DNA from: Rhea pennata
Taxonomy: Eukaryota > Chordata > Aves > Rheiformes > Rheidae
NCBI RefSeq assembly: GCF_028389875.1
Contig: NC_084663.1
Location: 161,928,301-161,992,300, forward strand
Reading direction: 5' to 3'
DNA: 64,000 nt
The notes under the pieces are model-generated. The model searched no databases, was not told the DNA's origin, and saw only the letters and a list, made by a program, of their open reading frames with translations. Every line of letters begins with the position of its first letter. The first letter of the stretch is position 1. Shown piece by piece: positions 62,576-64,000 of this stretch. The position numbers and the translations under genes are program-made.

Positions 62576-64000
62576 CTGATTAAGAAACAATGAGAGGGAA
62601 AACAGGTTAAAGACTTCAGCCACATTAACTATAATTTTGAATAATAGATTGTTTAATTCCATAATAAATGATGGTGAAGGTTAAAGGGACTGGAGATGCC
62701 AAAACTTAAATTCCTATACTTATGAATCACGTATGCTTATGAGGCACAGTGCATTTGCGTGCAGAAATTGCAAATGATCAAAGTTACCTTCAGTGCACTG
62801 TTCCACAGGCAAGACATTAATAAAAAGAGTGTGCTACATCTTGTTCTTTCTATTCTTCATTTGTCTGAGTTTTTCTAAATATATATCTTTCAAAGAATTA
62901 ATATGCCCGGTAGTCTGCTGAATGTCAATTCAGTTAAACAGCATTCATAAGACAAAATGTCTCACCCACTGACTTGGCTGTGTCTTAGATAAATATTATA
63001 TTTAGACCTACATGTGCAGATTCTAAAAAATGATGCTGTACCAAAGTGATGTTGAATTAATGTAAGATACATGGGCTGGATACAGTGAAATACATTTGGA
63101 ACTCAGTAACAGTGAGAAGCTTGTGTATATGCATGCATAGAGAACCTATATCTGTCTTTGCTGTTAGATGTAGTCAGATACAGACTTCACTTTCAAGAGA
63201 TGGTAGGCCAGAACTGGAACAATTCCTTTAAGCTATATACTCTTTCTTGAACAATAAATTAATGTGGCATGTTTGCAAGCAGGAGCAAACTGAATTCCAG
63301 CACCAGCTTAATAAATGTTCTGGCTAAAATGCTATCAGTTTTTGTTTGCATTTGTTTTACTAGAGTGGAAAAATCTACAGGAATAGATGGAAAACATAAG
63401 AAAGGATAGACTACAAAGGATGAATGTTGCCACTGTTGTTTTTATGAAAACAGATGCATTTCACATTAAGTTGTAATAGGATTTAGGGGGAGCTTGCTGA
63501 ACAGCTTTCAAAGGAAATCATTGAGCTTTTTTCTTTAAAAAACAAGAAATAAAAGCTCTCCATTGTTCCATTCAGTTTTAAGATTGGCTTTTAGGTTGTT
63601 GAGGTACAATATTGTACTTGGCTATTTATCTCTTTTATCTTCTGTTCTGAAGACACGATAGCTCTCTGAGTAAATGGCCCAAACTGCTTTGCAGTGCTTA
63701 AACTCTGGGGAATGTCACTTTATATGCCGGGAGATGGAAACATCCAAGGATGTTATTTCAAGAATCACCACACACATTTTCATCTGTGAAAAAGAAAAGC
63801 TGGGTAGCATTTGACTGCATGAGCTGTTGACAGGGTTTTTTGCCGTGAAAGAAATCTTATAAAATCTTATAAATCTCCACGCCCCTTGCCAAGCACTAGT
63901 CGCTTGGTTTTCATATCACAGATATTAGCAGCATTTGCAAGCCTTTAAAGTCTCAATAGGGATGTCCTGTCAAGCCAAAAATTAAATTCCGATTTACAGA
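62576..64000 (-). other. GPC6: Part of the next upstream GPC6 intron
   Basis: This is intronic AT-rich sequence running off the right edge of the window. No exon was recognised in it. The remaining GPC6 exons lie outside the window. Confidence 0.8.

Overview
This window looks like nuclear DNA from a bird. It has two vertebrate protein-coding genes with ordinary GT-AG introns. Its interspersed repeats are CR1 LINEs with the avian-style ATTCTGTG tail, plus one SINE made of a tRNA-like head and a CR1 tail. I saw no bacterial, organellar or viral gene organisation. The species cannot be fixed by eye.

Layout: 1-2.9 kb is non-coding. About 2.95-6.1 kb is a long, decayed CR1 LINE on the + strand. 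6.8-7.0 kb is a compact promoter with two M-box/E-box sites and a TATA box. 7,257-26,062 (+) is a complete eight-exon gene for dopachrome tautomerase (DCT, TYRP2). All splice junctions were checked for phase and give an uninterrupted 522-codon reading frame, and the poly(A) signal is at about 26,224-26,233. DCT introns hold a 0.5 kb pyrimidine tract (intron 2), a second CR1 in reverse orientation (intron 4) and a CpG-rich patch (intron 6).

26.3-51.3 kb is a gene-free interval. It contains the SINE (30.9-31.05 kb), several stretches that read like conserved regulatory DNA, and an old dispersed repeat. The right end holds the last three coding exons of glypican-6 (GPC6) on the - strand: 62,575-62,439, 52,871-52,696 and 52,272-52,070. 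They are separated by a 9.6 kb and a 0.42 kb intron. The remainder of GPC6 lies beyond the right edge.

DCT and GPC6 are neighbours in a tail-to-tail arrangement, as they are in mammals. They do not share a pathway: DCT is a melanosomal enzyme of eumelanin synthesis, and GPC6 is a GPI-anchored heparan sulfate proteoglycan of the cell surface.

The most notable points are: (i) the tRNA-Val(UAC)-like/CR1 chimeric SINE with intact-looking Pol III boxes; (ii) two nearly identical CR1 copies that share the same premature stops and frameshift, suggesting a coding-dead lineage copied in trans; (iii) the inverted placement of these CR1s around the DCT promoter and exons 1-4; and (iv) a 444-nt uninterrupted homopyrimidine run in DCT intron 2. 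I found no convincing new protein-coding system.
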